From positions 1 through 64,000 of the forward strand of contig CAKMJT010000005.1 of NCBI GenBank assembly GCA_927407015.1: DNA of 64,000 nucleotides. Direction: 5' to 3'. The notes under the pieces were generated by a model that ran no database searches, was not told the DNA's origin, and saw only the letters and a list, made by a program, of their open reading frames with translations. The stretch is from an uncultured Proteiniphilum sp. Lineage in GTDB: Bacteria; Bacteroidota; Bacteroidia; Bacteroidales; Dysgonomonadaceae. The position numbers and the translations under genes were made by a program. Positions 1 to 8,628 of the stretch are shown one piece after another. How positions within the stretch are numbered: the stretch's first letter is position 1; every line of letters begins with the position of its first letter.

Positions 1-262
1 TCAGACCCTTGTATACTCTGCTTTATGTCTTATAAAATGTGTATGTAAATATCTAAAGATCGCTTCTCGCTCGCTTCTCTCCGAGGTGTTCCTCTCAAAA
101 GCGGGTGCAAAGATAGAAACTTATTTTTTAATTCCAAAACAATTGATGAAGTTTTTTTAATTTTTTTCTTCTCTTCAGAAGTTCAAATCGATTCTCAACC
201 AGTTTGGTTAAATCGCCATCTCTTTGGCGAATTTCCTTTTTCTCGAAAGGGTTACAAAGGTA
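1..262 (-). promoter_or_regulatory. Tandem minus-strand promoters and leader of an operon beyond the left edge
   Basis: Two good Bacteroidota -7 boxes read on the minus strand: TACCTTTG (complement of 255-262) and TATCTTTG (complement of 108-115). Between them lie small inverted repeats (CGCCA/TGGCG near 212-228 and AACCA/TGGTT near 197-209). Downstream of the second box is a C/G-richer stretch with repeated CGCTTCTC words at 61-80, and no open frame reaches position 1. Two strong promoters plus a long untranslated leader are what one expects before a stable-RNA operon, so an rRNA operon starting left of the window is possible. That identity is only a guess, because no rRNA sequence is inside the window. 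Confidence 0.45.
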
Positions 263-272
263 GTAAATTTAG

Positions 273-325
273 GGGATACCATCCAAATATTTACGAAAAT
301 ATTTGAAGAAAATATTTGGCATCCC
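273..325. repeat. AT-rich interrupted dyad with three AAATATTTG copies
   Basis: Outer arms GGGAT (273-277) and ATCCC (321-325) enclose inner arms CCAAATATTT (283-292) and AAATATTTGG (310-319). A further AAATATTTG lies between them near 297-305. The dyad sits directly upstream (minus-strand sense) of the TACCTTTG box at 255-262, so it could bind an activator or form a cruciform. It has no T-tract typical of a terminator on either side. Confidence 0.55.
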
Positions 326-398
326 ATTCTCCAGAATCTGCTTCAGTCAACCAATAGACTAAAAAACAAATGTTTATCAACAGCCCAGGGGAGGCGGC

Positions 399-1847
399 TC
401 AATAGACCAGAATATGAGAACTGGTGGTGATCCGCGGGGTAACCGCAAAACTCATCGGATTGCCATTGCGCTCTACCTCTATATTATTGGTAAGAGGAGT
501 CGTCCAGTCGATATACTGGTTGAAATTAAAGAGATAGGAAAAGGCCGCTTTGTACCTCCGGTTATCGGAGATAGCTTCCGCCACCTTATTGTAGTGTGTC
601 ACATCCCAGAACATACATTCCTTGAAACCGTTTGAATCAGTATAGCGGGTATTTTTATCCCTCAGATTCATTGTCTCACCCAGAAAAAGGCGATACCCTT
701 CCGTGAGTGAACGGGAGGAAGAATGATTGAACGGCTGCCCCTGGATGTTCGTCACCACATCACCGGGCTGTATTCCCGCCGCCGCTGCCGGTGAGCCGGG
801 ATCCACTGAAACAACGGTTCTCAGGTCATTCATATCATATCCTATACCGGTGTAATTGTATTTCAGGTATTTCACCTGATAGGTTGCAAAGGAGAGGTTG
901 CCGGGGTACGGGAACTTCAGCAGGAGCAGCGGCAGGTTCATCTCCAGGTAATCAACCAGATTATAGTTGCCGCTTAACCGCTCCTTCACTTCGCTTTCCC
1001 AGATCAACGTCATCCCTCCCGCATCGATATATTTCCTGTCAAAAAAGCGGTAACCGAACTCCAGATTGAAAGCGATATCATCCACCCTGACCGCTTCGGA
1101 AGGATCATAAAGAGGCACCTTTACTGTTCGGTGATTCCTGGTATCAAACCGCCAAACAGGCTGATAACTCCCGGATGTAGGTGAATCTGCCTTATACTGC
1201 GGGTTCTTCTGGTAACTATAATAGGTTTGAATGATGAAATCGGGATCGTCGGGATTATACTGCAATCCTTTCTCTGACAGGGCACGGATAAAGACGGCGT
1301 TGATACGCTCATCGAGCTCCCTTGTTGCCTCATCCGAAGGAGCGAAGCTAAAGGTGCGATAGCTGTGATAGAGCGCATCGTTGTTCGTTTTCGTTTTCAC
1401 CGGCATCAGAAAACGTCTGTCCTGCACATCCTCAAGGCTGTAGAACGCAAACACCGGCGCCAGCTGTGCCTCACTGATGGCATTGCTGTGGCGGCAATCC
1501 TTTGCAAAGGTTATCTCCCTGAAGGAATACTCAAAATTACGGATGGCAAGGGTTATCTCCGTCTCGTTCAGGTTGAACCACGACAGGATGGTATTGTAGG
1601 ATTGCAGATAGGTTCCGTTACTGTTCACGGAGAGAATGATATCGTTCAGCTTCAGCCCTGCCCGCTCGGCAGGAGAACCGGGAGTGACTCCGACAACAAC
1701 AGGCTCCTTGAATCCCCAACTCTTCTCAGCCCCTATCTCGAACGTAAAACCAAGGCTGCAGGTTGTCGTCACCTTCTGTGCGAACAGATTCCCCGTGAAA
1801 AGGACAACTATTAAAAAAACGTGTATAATTTGTTTCATAAAATTCAT
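399..1847 (-). CDS. Exported protein with two PDZ domains
   Basis: A 482-residue protein. It begins with a clear Sec signal peptide (hydrophobic residues about 5-22, cleavage after LFA). A first PDZ-like domain follows (about 28-105, with GVTPGSPAERAGLKLNDII), then a middle region resembling the DUF4136-type domain of lipoproteins, and a second PDZ-like domain (about 350-410, with SVDPGSPAAAAGIQPGDVV). There is no protease catalytic domain, so this is not a DegP-type enzyme. It is probably a periplasmic or outer-membrane-associated scaffold. A minus-strand TATCTTTG box at 2005-2012 could drive it, with a long leader covering the remnant at 1851-1979. The substrate or partner is unknown. Confidence 0.8.
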   Translation of the reverse strand: MNFMKQIIHVFLIVVLFTGNLFAQKVTTTCSLGFTFEIGAEKSWGFKEPVVVGVTPGSPAERAGLKLNDIILSVNSNGTYLQSYNTILSWFNLNETEITLAIRNFEYSFREITFAKDCRHSNAISEAQLAPVFAFYSLEDVQDRRFLMPVKTKTNNDALYHSYRTFSFAPSDEATRELDERINAVFIRALSEKGLQYNPDDPDFIIQTYYSYQKNPQYKADSPTSGSYQPVWRFDTRNHRTVKVPLYDPSEAVRVDDIAFNLEFGYRFFDRKYIDAGGMTLIWESEVKERLSGNYNLVDYLEMNLPLLLLKFPYPGNLSFATYQVKYLKYNYTGIGYDMNDLRTVVSVDPGSPAAAAGIQPGDVVTNIQGQPFNHSSSRSLTEGYRLFLGETMNLRDKNTRYTDSNGFKECMFWDVTHYNKVAEAISDNRRYKAAFSYLFNFNQYIDWTTPLTNNIEVERNGNPMSFAVTPRITTSSHILVY

Positions 1848-1850
1848 TCA

Positions 1851-1979
1851 TTAATATCCTGGGGCATTGAAATACAACCCTCCTGTGGTGAACGTCCTTT
1901 CTTTGTCGTCAGACAATCCGATCACAAGAACCATGTCGCCCGCGGTGTATAGGTCAATTTCCCGTTTCAAAGTGTTATC
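1851..1979 (-). pseudogene. C-terminal remnant of an unknown protein
   Basis: The minus frame from 1979 to the stop at 1851-1853 reads as protein-like sequence (EIDLYTAGDMVLVIGLSDD, later FTTGGLYFNAPGY). It is preceded in frame by a TGA at 1980-1982. The only in-frame ATG would leave 27 residues. It lies in what is otherwise the leader of the PDZ gene. I do not recognise the family. It could be the tail of a secreted protein whose front was deleted, or a coincidence of base composition. Confidence 0.3.
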
Positions 1980-2004
1980 TCAGTCAGTTGTGCATAGATC
2001 AGAA

Positions 2005-2095
2005 CAAAGATAGGGCTTTTTTTTTCAATTTTATTTTGCAGTGTTCATTTTGAAGTCGAAAAGATAGCGAAATCAGTACAATTTCTTTATCTTTG
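2005..2095. promoter_or_regulatory. Divergent promoters (PDZ gene, and YhcH-glgB-manA-hemH run)
   Basis: TATCTTTG on the minus strand (complement of 2005-2012) points toward the PDZ gene. TATCTTTG on the plus strand at 2088-2095 lies 31 bases before the ATG at 2127. Both match the Bacteroidota TAnnTTTG -7 consensus. Confidence 0.6.
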
Positions 2096-2126
2096 CCCTG
2101 TTTGATTATCTATTAAAAAGAATCCT

Positions 2127-2576
2127 ATGATTGTTGACAACCTTGCCAATGCAGCCAATTATTTCAGCCTGCATCCTCTTTTCGAAAAAGCATTTGAATA
2201 TATCAGTCAGCTTGATCCGGACAATATGGAGGCCGGTACGACTGAAATAGAGGGTAAACTGTTAAAGGCATCGGTGGTTGATGTGCAACTGAAACCGCTT
2301 GCAGAAGCCAAACTGGAGACACACAGGAAGTACATCGATATCCAGATACCGGTGGCGAAAGCCGAAACATTCGGATGGCGTTCCCTCTCTTCCCTGGCCT
2401 CTTCTGAAACAGGATACGATGAGAACAACGACTTTGAACTGTACAGCGACACACCATCGGCCTACGTGACGGTACACCCTGGTGAGTTTGTCATCTTCTC
2501 TCCCGAAGACGGCCATGCACCTCTTATTGGTGATGGCCCATCGAAAAAAATCATTCTTAAGGTAGCTGTGATTTAA
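2127..2576 (+). CDS. YhcH/YjgK/YiaL family protein
   Basis: A 149-residue cupin-fold protein of the YhcH/YjgK/YiaL family (DUF386). Visible family features are KYIDIQIPV near residue 68, GEFVIFSPEDGHAP near 120 and the closing KIILKVAV. Family members occur in sialic-acid, gulonate and other sugar catabolic clusters and are thought to act on or bind sugar derivatives; the reaction here is not known. It is the first gene after the TATCTTTG promoter at 2088-2095 and lies 21 bases ahead of the branching-enzyme gene, so it probably heads the operon. The length is normal for the family and no signal peptide is present, so it is cytoplasmic. Confidence 0.85.
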   Translation: MIVDNLANAANYFSLHPLFEKAFEYISQLDPDNMEAGTTEIEGKLLKASVVDVQLKPLAEAKLETHRKYIDIQIPVAKAETFGWRSLSSLASSETGYDENNDFELYSDTPSAYVTVHPGEFVIFSPEDGHAPLIGDGPSKKIILKVAVI

Positions 2577-2597
2577 CCCTGATTAACCTGCTGCACA

Positions 2598-4613
2598 ATG
2601 CTGGACATCATCAAAAACGACCCGTGGCTGGCACCTCATGCCAATGCAATTGAAGGGCGCCACAACTATTTCCTCAAACGGTTGTCCGATCTCACACAAG
2701 GGGGTAAAATCAGGCTTTCTGATTTCGCTACCGGCTATCTCTATTTCGGATTACACCAGACGCAGGAAGGATGGGTCTTCCGTGAATGGGCTCCCAATGC
2801 GGCAGAGATCTTTCTCGTGGGCACCTTCAACCAGTGGCAGCGACAGGAAGCCTATAGACTGAAACGGAGTGATAACGGTGTCTGGGAGGTGAGCGTCCCG
2901 CATGACCTTATTCATCATGAAGACCTGTACAAGCTGCACGTCAGCTGGGAAGGTGGCTCGGGAGAACGAATTCCCTCATGGTGCAAGCGGGTGGTACAGG
3001 ATGCACAGACCTATATCTTCAGTGCGCAGGTGTGGGAACCGGAGGAGAGATACCATTTCCGGCACCCCCATTTCATCGCCGACACCACACCACTCCTTAT
3101 TTATGAGACGCATGTGGGCATGTCTACGGAAGAAGAAAAAGTAGGCACCTACAACGAGTTCAGGGAGCTGATCCTTCCCCGGGTGAAAGAGAACGGCTAC
3201 AATGCCATTCAGGTCATGGCCATACAGGAACATCCTTATTACGGTTCGTTCGGCTATCATGTCTCCAGCTTTTTCGCACCCTCCTCCCGGAGCGGTACCC
3301 CTGATGAGCTGCGCGAGCTGATCGACACGGCCCACGGGATGGACATCGCCGTGATCATGGATATCGTTCATTCACACGCCGTTAAAAACGAAACCGAAGG
3401 CATTGCGCGGATGGATGGATCCTATGACCTCTATTTCCATAGCAACCCTGAGCGCAGGAATCACACTGCATGGGACTCACTCTGTTTTGATTACCGAAAA
3501 GATGAGGTGGTTCATTTCCTGCTTTCCAACTGCAAATACTGGTTGGAGGAGTTTCAGTTCGACGGCTTTCGTTTCGACGGCGTGACATCGATGATCTACC
3601 TGAGTCATGGTTTGGGAGAAGCGTTCTCCGACTACAGTGATTATTACAATGCGGGGCAGGACGGCGATGCCATCTGTTACCTCACGCTGGCCAACCAGCT
3701 CATCCACGAGGTGAACCCGCATGCCATCACCATTGCCGAAGAGGTAAGCGGGATGCCCGGGCTGGCTGTAAAACCGGAAGGCGGGGGCTACGGCTTCGAC
3801 TATCGTATGGCGATGAACATACCCGATTTCTGGATTAAGATCATCAAGGAAAAGAAAGATGAAGAATGGTACCCCAGCGCCATCTGGTGGGAGACGACCA
3901 ACCGTCGCTCCGATGAGAAGACCATCTCCTACGCGGAGAGTCACGACCAGGCGCTCGTGGGAGACAAAACCATTATCTTCAGGCTGATCGATGCCGACAT
4001 GTACTGGTTTATGTCGAAACTGATGAGCAGCTCCTTTGCTGTGGACCGCGGCATCGCACTGCACAAAATGATCCGTCTGGTAACGGCTACCACGATCAAC
4101 GGGGGTTACCTGAACTTCATGGGTAACGAATTCGGGCATCCCGAATGGATCGATTTCCCCCGCGAAGGAAACAACTGGTCTTATCAATATGCCCGGCGTC
4201 AGTGGAGCCTCTCCGACGACCATAATTTAAAATATCACTATCTGGGTGATTTTGACAAGGCGATGATCCGACTGATCAGGTCTGTACCCAATTTCCAGTC
4301 AACCGCCCTGGTGAAGATATGGGACAAGGACGACGATAATATCCTGGCATACAGTCGTGAAGACCTGCTGTTCGTCTATAACTTTCACCCGCAGCAGTCG
4401 TACAGTGATTATGGCATCCTCGTGCCCCAGGGAGAATATGAGATCGTCCTCGACACCGACAGCCGTGAGTTTGGCGGCTTCGGCCTGAACGACGACACCA
4501 TTTCTCATTTCACTCAATATGATCCCTTGTATGTATCGGACGATAAAGGCTGGCTGAAATTATACCTGCCTGCCCGCACCGCGATGGTGATGAAGAAAAA
4601 ACAGAATAATTAG
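2598..4613 (+). CDS. glgB: 1,4-alpha-glucan branching enzyme (GH13)
   Basis: This 671-residue protein forms alpha-1,6 branches in glycogen. An N-terminal CBM48-like domain (about 55-150, FREWAPNAAEIFLVG) precedes the GH13 barrel. The conserved regions are visible in order: DIVHSHA near 255, FDGFRFDGVTSM near 323 (nucleophile Asp), AEEVSGMP near 380 (acid/base Glu) and AESHDQAL near 446. An all-beta C-terminal domain follows. The length and motifs are closer to the eukaryote-like short branching enzymes common in Bacteroidota than to the E. coli type. It is separated by only three bases from manA downstream, so the two are very likely co-transcribed. No glycogen synthase lies in the window. 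Confidence 0.95.
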   Translation: MLDIIKNDPWLAPHANAIEGRHNYFLKRLSDLTQGGKIRLSDFATGYLYFGLHQTQEGWVFREWAPNAAEIFLVGTFNQWQRQEAYRLKRSDNGVWEVSVPHDLIHHEDLYKLHVSWEGGSGERIPSWCKRVVQDAQTYIFSAQVWEPEERYHFRHPHFIADTTPLLIYETHVGMSTEEEKVGTYNEFRELILPRVKENGYNAIQVMAIQEHPYYGSFGYHVSSFFAPSSRSGTPDELRELIDTAHGMDIAVIMDIVHSHAVKNETEGIARMDGSYDLYFHSNPERRNHTAWDSLCFDYRKDEVVHFLLSNCKYWLEEFQFDGFRFDGVTSMIYLSHGLGEAFSDYSDYYNAGQDGDAICYLTLANQLIHEVNPHAITIAEEVSGMPGLAVKPEGGGYGFDYRMAMNIPDFWIKIIKEKKDEEWYPSAIWWETTNRRSDEKTISYAESHDQALVGDKTIIFRLIDADMYWFMSKLMSSSFAVDRGIALHKMIRLVTATTINGGYLNFMGNEFGHPEWIDFPREGNNWSYQYARRQWSLSDDHNLKYHYLGDFDKAMIRLIRSVPNFQSTALVKIWDKDDDNILAYSREDLLFVYNFHPQQSYSDYGILVPQGEYEIVLDTDSREFGGFGLNDDTISHFTQYDPLYVSDDKGWLKLYLPARTAMVMKKKQNN

Positions 4614-4616
4614 ACT

Positions 4617-5639
4617 ATGACAACAGATAATAAAGAAACAAAATTTATTTCCGAAGAAACACAGAAACTGTACCCCCTGAAATTCGAGCCCATCCTCAAA
4701 CCCGTGCTGTGGGGCGGATCGGATATTTGCAGGTTCAAGAATCTGAAATCTTTACAGGACGGTATCGGTGAGAGCTGGGAGATTTCCGGCGTGCAGGGCA
4801 ATGTTTCCGTCATCGCCAACGGCCCGCTGGCAGGGACGTCGATCGACGAACTGCTCATCCGCGCCGGGGAGGCACTGGCGGGAAAGAAAGTGTACGAAAG
4901 ATTCGGAGATACCTTTCCGTTGCTCATTAAATTTATCGACGCGAAAGATGATCTCTCCATCCAGGTGCATCCCGACGATGCCCTGAGTAAAGCACGTCAC
5001 AACTCCTTCGGGAAAACCGAAATGTGGTACGTCGTGAATGCAACCCCCGGTGCATACCTCTATTCCGGATTCAAAAAAAACATGACCCCCGAAGCATATG
5101 TGGAGGCCGTCCATAACAACACCTTCACCGACACACTTCAGAAACACGAAGTGAAAACCGGGGATGTGTTCTTTCTTCCTGCCGGCCGTGTACATGCCAT
5201 CGGCGCGGGTTGTTTCATTGCAGAGATCCAGCAGACGTCCGATATCACCTACCGTATCTACGACTTCAACCGTAAGGATGCCAGCGGCCGCTCACGAGAA
5301 CTCCACACGGAACTGGCCAAGGATGCGATAGACTACAGGGTATATGACTCATACAAGACTGATTACGAGAGAAACGTCAACCAACCCGTGAAGCTGGTGA
5401 CGTGTCCCTACTTCACCACCGTGCTGCTGGAGATGGATATCCCGATGATGCGTCACTATACAAACCTGGACTCGTTCGTCATCTATATCTGTATGGCCGG
5501 CCATTGCACCATCAAAGATGACAAGGGGAACACGGACATCATCCGACAGGGTGAGTCAATGCTGATCCCTGCCGACACCAAATCGGTCATGATCATCCCG
5601 GGAGAATCTTCCAGGCTGCTGGAAACTTTTGTTGAATAG
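4617..5639 (+). CDS. manA: Mannose-6-phosphate isomerase, class I
   Basis: A 340-residue cupin-fold, Zn-dependent isomerase interconverting mannose-6-phosphate and fructose-6-phosphate. Typical motifs are seen: FPLLIKFIDAKDDLSIQVHPDD (residues about 100-121, carrying a metal ligand), the LPAGRVHAIG segment near 190 and EIQQTSDITYRIYDFNR near 205-220. Its start follows the glgB stop by three bases. The link with YhcH-like protein and branching enzyme suggests a sugar-phosphate and storage-polysaccharide unit. No odd features were seen. Confidence 0.93.
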   Translation: MTTDNKETKFISEETQKLYPLKFEPILKPVLWGGSDICRFKNLKSLQDGIGESWEISGVQGNVSVIANGPLAGTSIDELLIRAGEALAGKKVYERFGDTFPLLIKFIDAKDDLSIQVHPDDALSKARHNSFGKTEMWYVVNATPGAYLYSGFKKNMTPEAYVEAVHNNTFTDTLQKHEVKTGDVFFLPAGRVHAIGAGCFIAEIQQTSDITYRIYDFNRKDASGRSRELHTELAKDAIDYRVYDSYKTDYERNVNQPVKLVTCPYFTTVLLEMDIPMMRHYTNLDSFVIYICMAGHCTIKDDKGNTDIIRQGESMLIPADTKSVMIIPGESSRLLETFVE

Positions 5640-5688
5640 TATAACATTCAGGAATTATCGGGCGATTGCCGTAACGACTGTCCAGCGT

Positions 5689-6654
5689 ATGAGAGGTATT
5701 TTATTACTTAATATAGGCACTCCTGCGAGTACAGAAAAAGCTGATGTAAAAAAATTCATCGGCGACATGCTGTCGGATCCACATCTGACCGGGTACCCCG
5801 AATGGTTGTCCATTCTTCTTGCCCGCAAAATCATTGCACCGTTGTCTGTATCCAAATCGGCAAAAAAATACCGGCAGATATGGCGCAGCGAAGAACCTCT
5901 CCTATCGCCGTTGCTGTACCATATGCGGAGGCTGGCGGATGCGCTGGAGTCGAAGAAGGGACTTCCCGTGGCAATTGGCATGCGATACGGTGAACCGGGT
6001 ATTGCCGAAGCATTCAAAGAACTGGAAAGAAAGTGTCCCTTGTTGCATGAGGTGATCATCTTCCCTTTGTATCCGCATTATGCTCAATCGACCACAGAAA
6101 CCATCACCGACGAGATCGGCCGCATTTTCTACAAGCGCCCTCACTCTTTCCGGCTGAAGTTCGTGGAACCCTACTATCAGCATCCCGCCTACATCCACGC
6201 GCTGACAGAACAGGCCAGGCCCTATCTTGAAGATATCAACAGAGTGGTATTTTCCTATCACAGCCTGCCCGTCTCTCAGGTGGAAGCGGCCTGGAGAAAA
6301 GGGAAAGAGTTCGATTATGTCTATCAATTGAAAGAGACCAACCGCCTTTTTTGTGAGAAACTGCAAATCAATCTGCACGATACGCTGATTCTGTATTCCT
6401 CACAGCGCGGCAACAACTGGCTGAAACCTTTCCTGAACCACGATATCAGCGATCTGCCCGGGCTGGGATGGAAGAAGGTGGCAGCACTCGCCCCGGGGTT
6501 TCCGGTGGATAATATGGAAACACTTTATGATATCGATATCGAAGCACGCAGACTTTTTATGGAGGCTGGCGGTGAGAAATTCACCTTCATCCCGTCGCTC
6601 AATGACAACGATATATGGGTAGAGGCCATCTGGAAGATCGTGGAAAAACCGTGA
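5689..6654 (+). CDS. hemH: Ferrochelatase
   Basis: This enzyme inserts Fe(II) into protoporphyrin IX (or, in the alternative route, into coproporphyrin). The start is taken at 5689 because the protein then opens with the family-typical MRGILLLNIGTP. An upstream ATG at 5629 would overlap the end of manA and add non-homologous residues. About 321 residues. Seen are KFIGDMLSDPHLTG near 20-35, EPLLSPLLYHM near 65-75, the FPLYPHYAQSTTETI block, and SYHSLP near 189 carrying the catalytic His. Heme genes are otherwise absent here. A function with catalase HPII at 52396, which needs heme, is plausible but distant. Confidence 0.93.
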   Translation: MRGILLLNIGTPASTEKADVKKFIGDMLSDPHLTGYPEWLSILLARKIIAPLSVSKSAKKYRQIWRSEEPLLSPLLYHMRRLADALESKKGLPVAIGMRYGEPGIAEAFKELERKCPLLHEVIIFPLYPHYAQSTTETITDEIGRIFYKRPHSFRLKFVEPYYQHPAYIHALTEQARPYLEDINRVVFSYHSLPVSQVEAAWRKGKEFDYVYQLKETNRLFCEKLQINLHDTLILYSSQRGNNWLKPFLNHDISDLPGLGWKKVAALAPGFPVDNMETLYDIDIEARRLFMEAGGEKFTFIPSLNDNDIWVEAIWKIVEKP

Positions 6655-6696
6655 TTGAAAAAAAATAATACAACGAAAGCATACCAACATATCCCA

Positions 6697-7803
6697 ATGA
6701 AAAAAACAAGCCGTATCATCCTCCTTCTCGTAACCGCATTCATCGTCGCCTTCATTGCCCCGGCACAACAGCAGCCGGTAAGGATAGGTATAGTGGGACT
6801 GACGCATGATCATATCCATGGTCTGCTGGGACGCAAAGTGAAAGGCGATATCCTGATTGTAGGTATTGCAGAGCCCGACACGGCCCTGGTGGGAAAGTAT
6901 GCCCGGCAATACGGGTTCGACAGAAAGCTGGTCTACCCTACCCTCGGTGAGATGCTCCGCCATACGAAACCCGAGGCGGTGATGGCATACAACGATATCT
7001 ACGGGCACCTGGAGGTGGTGGAAGCGTGCGCACCGCGGGGCATCCATGTGATGGTGGAGAAGCCGCTGGCTGTCAGCAGGGAACATGTCCTGAGAATGGA
7101 TTCCCTGGCCGGCAAATACAATATTCATCTGCTCACCAATTACGAAACCACCTGGTACGGCAGCAATGCCAAAGCGTACGCTGTTGCCCGTGACGAGAAA
7201 GCTATCGGGGAAATCCGGAAAATAACATTTCACACTGGCCATCAGGGTCCGGTAGAGATCGGCTGCAGCCCACAGTTTCTGTCCTGGCTCACCGATCCCG
7301 TGCGCAACGGTGCGGGAGCACTGAACGACTTCGGCTGCTACGGTGCAAACATCACCACCTGGCTGATGCAGGGGGAAGCACCAGTCTCGGTGACGGCAGT
7401 CACGCACACCAACAAACCGCTGGTCTACCCCGGGGTGGATGACGAAGCCACCATCATCATTCAATATCCAAAGGCACAGGTGGTGATACAGGCTTCATGG
7501 AACTGGCCCTACAGCCGGAAAGATATGCAGTTGTATGGTGCGTCGGGTTATGTGAATTGCATGGACGCCTCGGCAATGATCATACGGGAAACAGGAAAAA
7601 AAGATGCAACGGAGCTGACCGCCCCTGCCCTGCCTGCAGACCGTAATGATGCTTTCTCCTACCTTGCCGGCGTGGTCCGCGGCAACATCGTACCGCAGCC
7701 GTACGATCTGTCGGCACTGCAGAACAATGTGATGGTGGTGAAGATCCTGGCAGCTGCTAAAAAGTCGGCTAAAACAGGCAGTACCATACCCTGGGAAGAG
7801 TAA
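6697..7803 (+). CDS. Exported Gfo/Idh/MocA-family oxidoreductase
   Basis: About 368 residues when started at the ATG at 6697. The open frame extends to a TTG at 6655, but 6697 gives a proper signal peptide (KKTSRIILLLVTAFIVAFIAPAQ). A Rossmann domain follows (RIGIVGLTHDH near 27), then GIAEPD, the family EKP motif in MVEKPLAVS near 127, and a C-terminal alpha/beta domain (about 160-330) with GALNDFGCYGAN. Exported Gfo/Idh/MocA proteins are common in Bacteroidota and usually act on sugars or sugar derivatives with tightly bound NAD(P). The substrate is unknown. It follows hemH by 42 bases and may end the operon. Confidence 0.85.
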   Translation: MKKTSRIILLLVTAFIVAFIAPAQQQPVRIGIVGLTHDHIHGLLGRKVKGDILIVGIAEPDTALVGKYARQYGFDRKLVYPTLGEMLRHTKPEAVMAYNDIYGHLEVVEACAPRGIHVMVEKPLAVSREHVLRMDSLAGKYNIHLLTNYETTWYGSNAKAYAVARDEKAIGEIRKITFHTGHQGPVEIGCSPQFLSWLTDPVRNGAGALNDFGCYGANITTWLMQGEAPVSVTAVTHTNKPLVYPGVDDEATIIIQYPKAQVVIQASWNWPYSRKDMQLYGASGYVNCMDASAMIIRETGKKDATELTAPALPADRNDAFSYLAGVVRGNIVPQPYDLSALQNNVMVVKILAAAKKSAKTGSTIPWEE

Positions 7804-7852
7804 GCATCGTTTTTTTACCGTGTCTGTGAACCGGAGTACGGAAAATCAATCA

Positions 7853-8500
7853 TCAGATATAATACTCCATGAGATCGATCAGCCCTGCCTGCAGCGCATA
7901 GCGCGTCACTTCGTTCACACTGTTCACGCCCAGCTTACGGTATATATTGCGACGATGGGCATTGACCGTATGGAAACTCAGGAACTTCTCTGCCGCGATC
8001 TCCTTGGTTGTTTTTCCCAGCGCCACTTCACGGACAATAATTTTCTCTGCTGGCGTAAGCTGATCCGGAACCTTCACCGTTGGCACACCCGTTCTCATCA
8101 CCGATTCAGCAAAATCGCACCAGTAGACCTCACCGGCAGCCACATGCACCAGCGCATCTTTGATCTGATCCCGTGTGCCATGCTTCATCACAACACTGAT
8201 GGAGGGATCCGATAGCAGCAGCTGCCGGAGGAAGTGCTCCCCGGGTTCATCGCTGAAAAGCAGCCATGACGACTCTTTGGCACCGATTTTCATGTTGATA
8301 AGGTGATTTGCGGAAATAAAATCAAACAGGCTGTAATCGACGATCACCACGGAGCCGGTGCTAGTCCGCAATGATTCCAGCAGCTCACGACAGGTGGAAA
8401 CTTCAGCTATCACGGCCTCGCCATCCATCTCTCTCAGCAATGAGATCAACCCTATCCGGGTAATATCCTGATTATCTGCTAATATATAATTTCCCGCCAC
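7853..8500 (-). CDS. NarL/LuxR-type response regulator
   Basis: A 215-residue protein. It has a divergent receiver domain (about 1-125; probable phospho-acceptor Asp in VVIVDYSLFDF near 56, conserved Lys in VVMKHG near 108) and a C-terminal LuxR helix-turn-helix (about 145-210; LTPAEKIIVREVALGKTTKEI, then FLSFHTVNAHRRNIYRKLGV). No histidine kinase is adjacent, so it is an orphan regulator. Bacteroidota LuxR proteins of this type often sense redox or respond to an unlinked kinase. A minus-strand TACATTTG box at 8524-8531 lies 24 bases upstream of its ATG. Targets are unknown. The divergent neighbour cysK shares the intergenic region. Confidence 0.85.
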   Translation of the reverse strand: MAGNYILADNQDITRIGLISLLREMDGEAVIAEVSTCRELLESLRTSTGSVVIVDYSLFDFISANHLINMKIGAKESSWLLFSDEPGEHFLRQLLLSDPSISVVMKHGTRDQIKDALVHVAAGEVYWCDFAESVMRTGVPTVKVPDQLTPAEKIIVREVALGKTTKEIAAEKFLSFHTVNAHRRNIYRKLGVNSVNEVTRYALQAGLIDLMEYYI

Positions 8501-8523
8501 AACATCTTTTTTTTACTGAGCGA

Positions 8524-8607
8524 CAAATGTAATAATTTCTACCGGCCTTTTATTTAAAAATACCATAAATATGCTATTTCAGCCATGGGAAATAACCACT
8601 ACTTTTG
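8524..8607. promoter_or_regulatory. Divergent promoters of the LuxR regulator and cysK
   Basis: TACATTTG on the minus strand (complement of 8524-8531) and TACTTTTG on the plus strand at 8600-8607. The second box overlaps an ATG at 8605 and so rules it out as the cysK start, in favour of 8629. Confidence 0.65.
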
Positions 8608-8628
8608 TTCAAAAATAATTCATTCCTT

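Noticed and set aside
1365-1814. Open plus frame of 149 codons
   Set aside because: A shadow of the PDZ gene on the opposite strand.
3477-4223. Open minus frame of 248 codons inside the branching-enzyme gene
   Set aside because: A shadow frame: the plus frame has all GH13 motifs.
5629-5688. Upstream ATG for ferrochelatase
   Set aside because: It overlaps manA and adds residues unlike the family. MRGILLLNIGTP at 5689 is the normal N-terminus.
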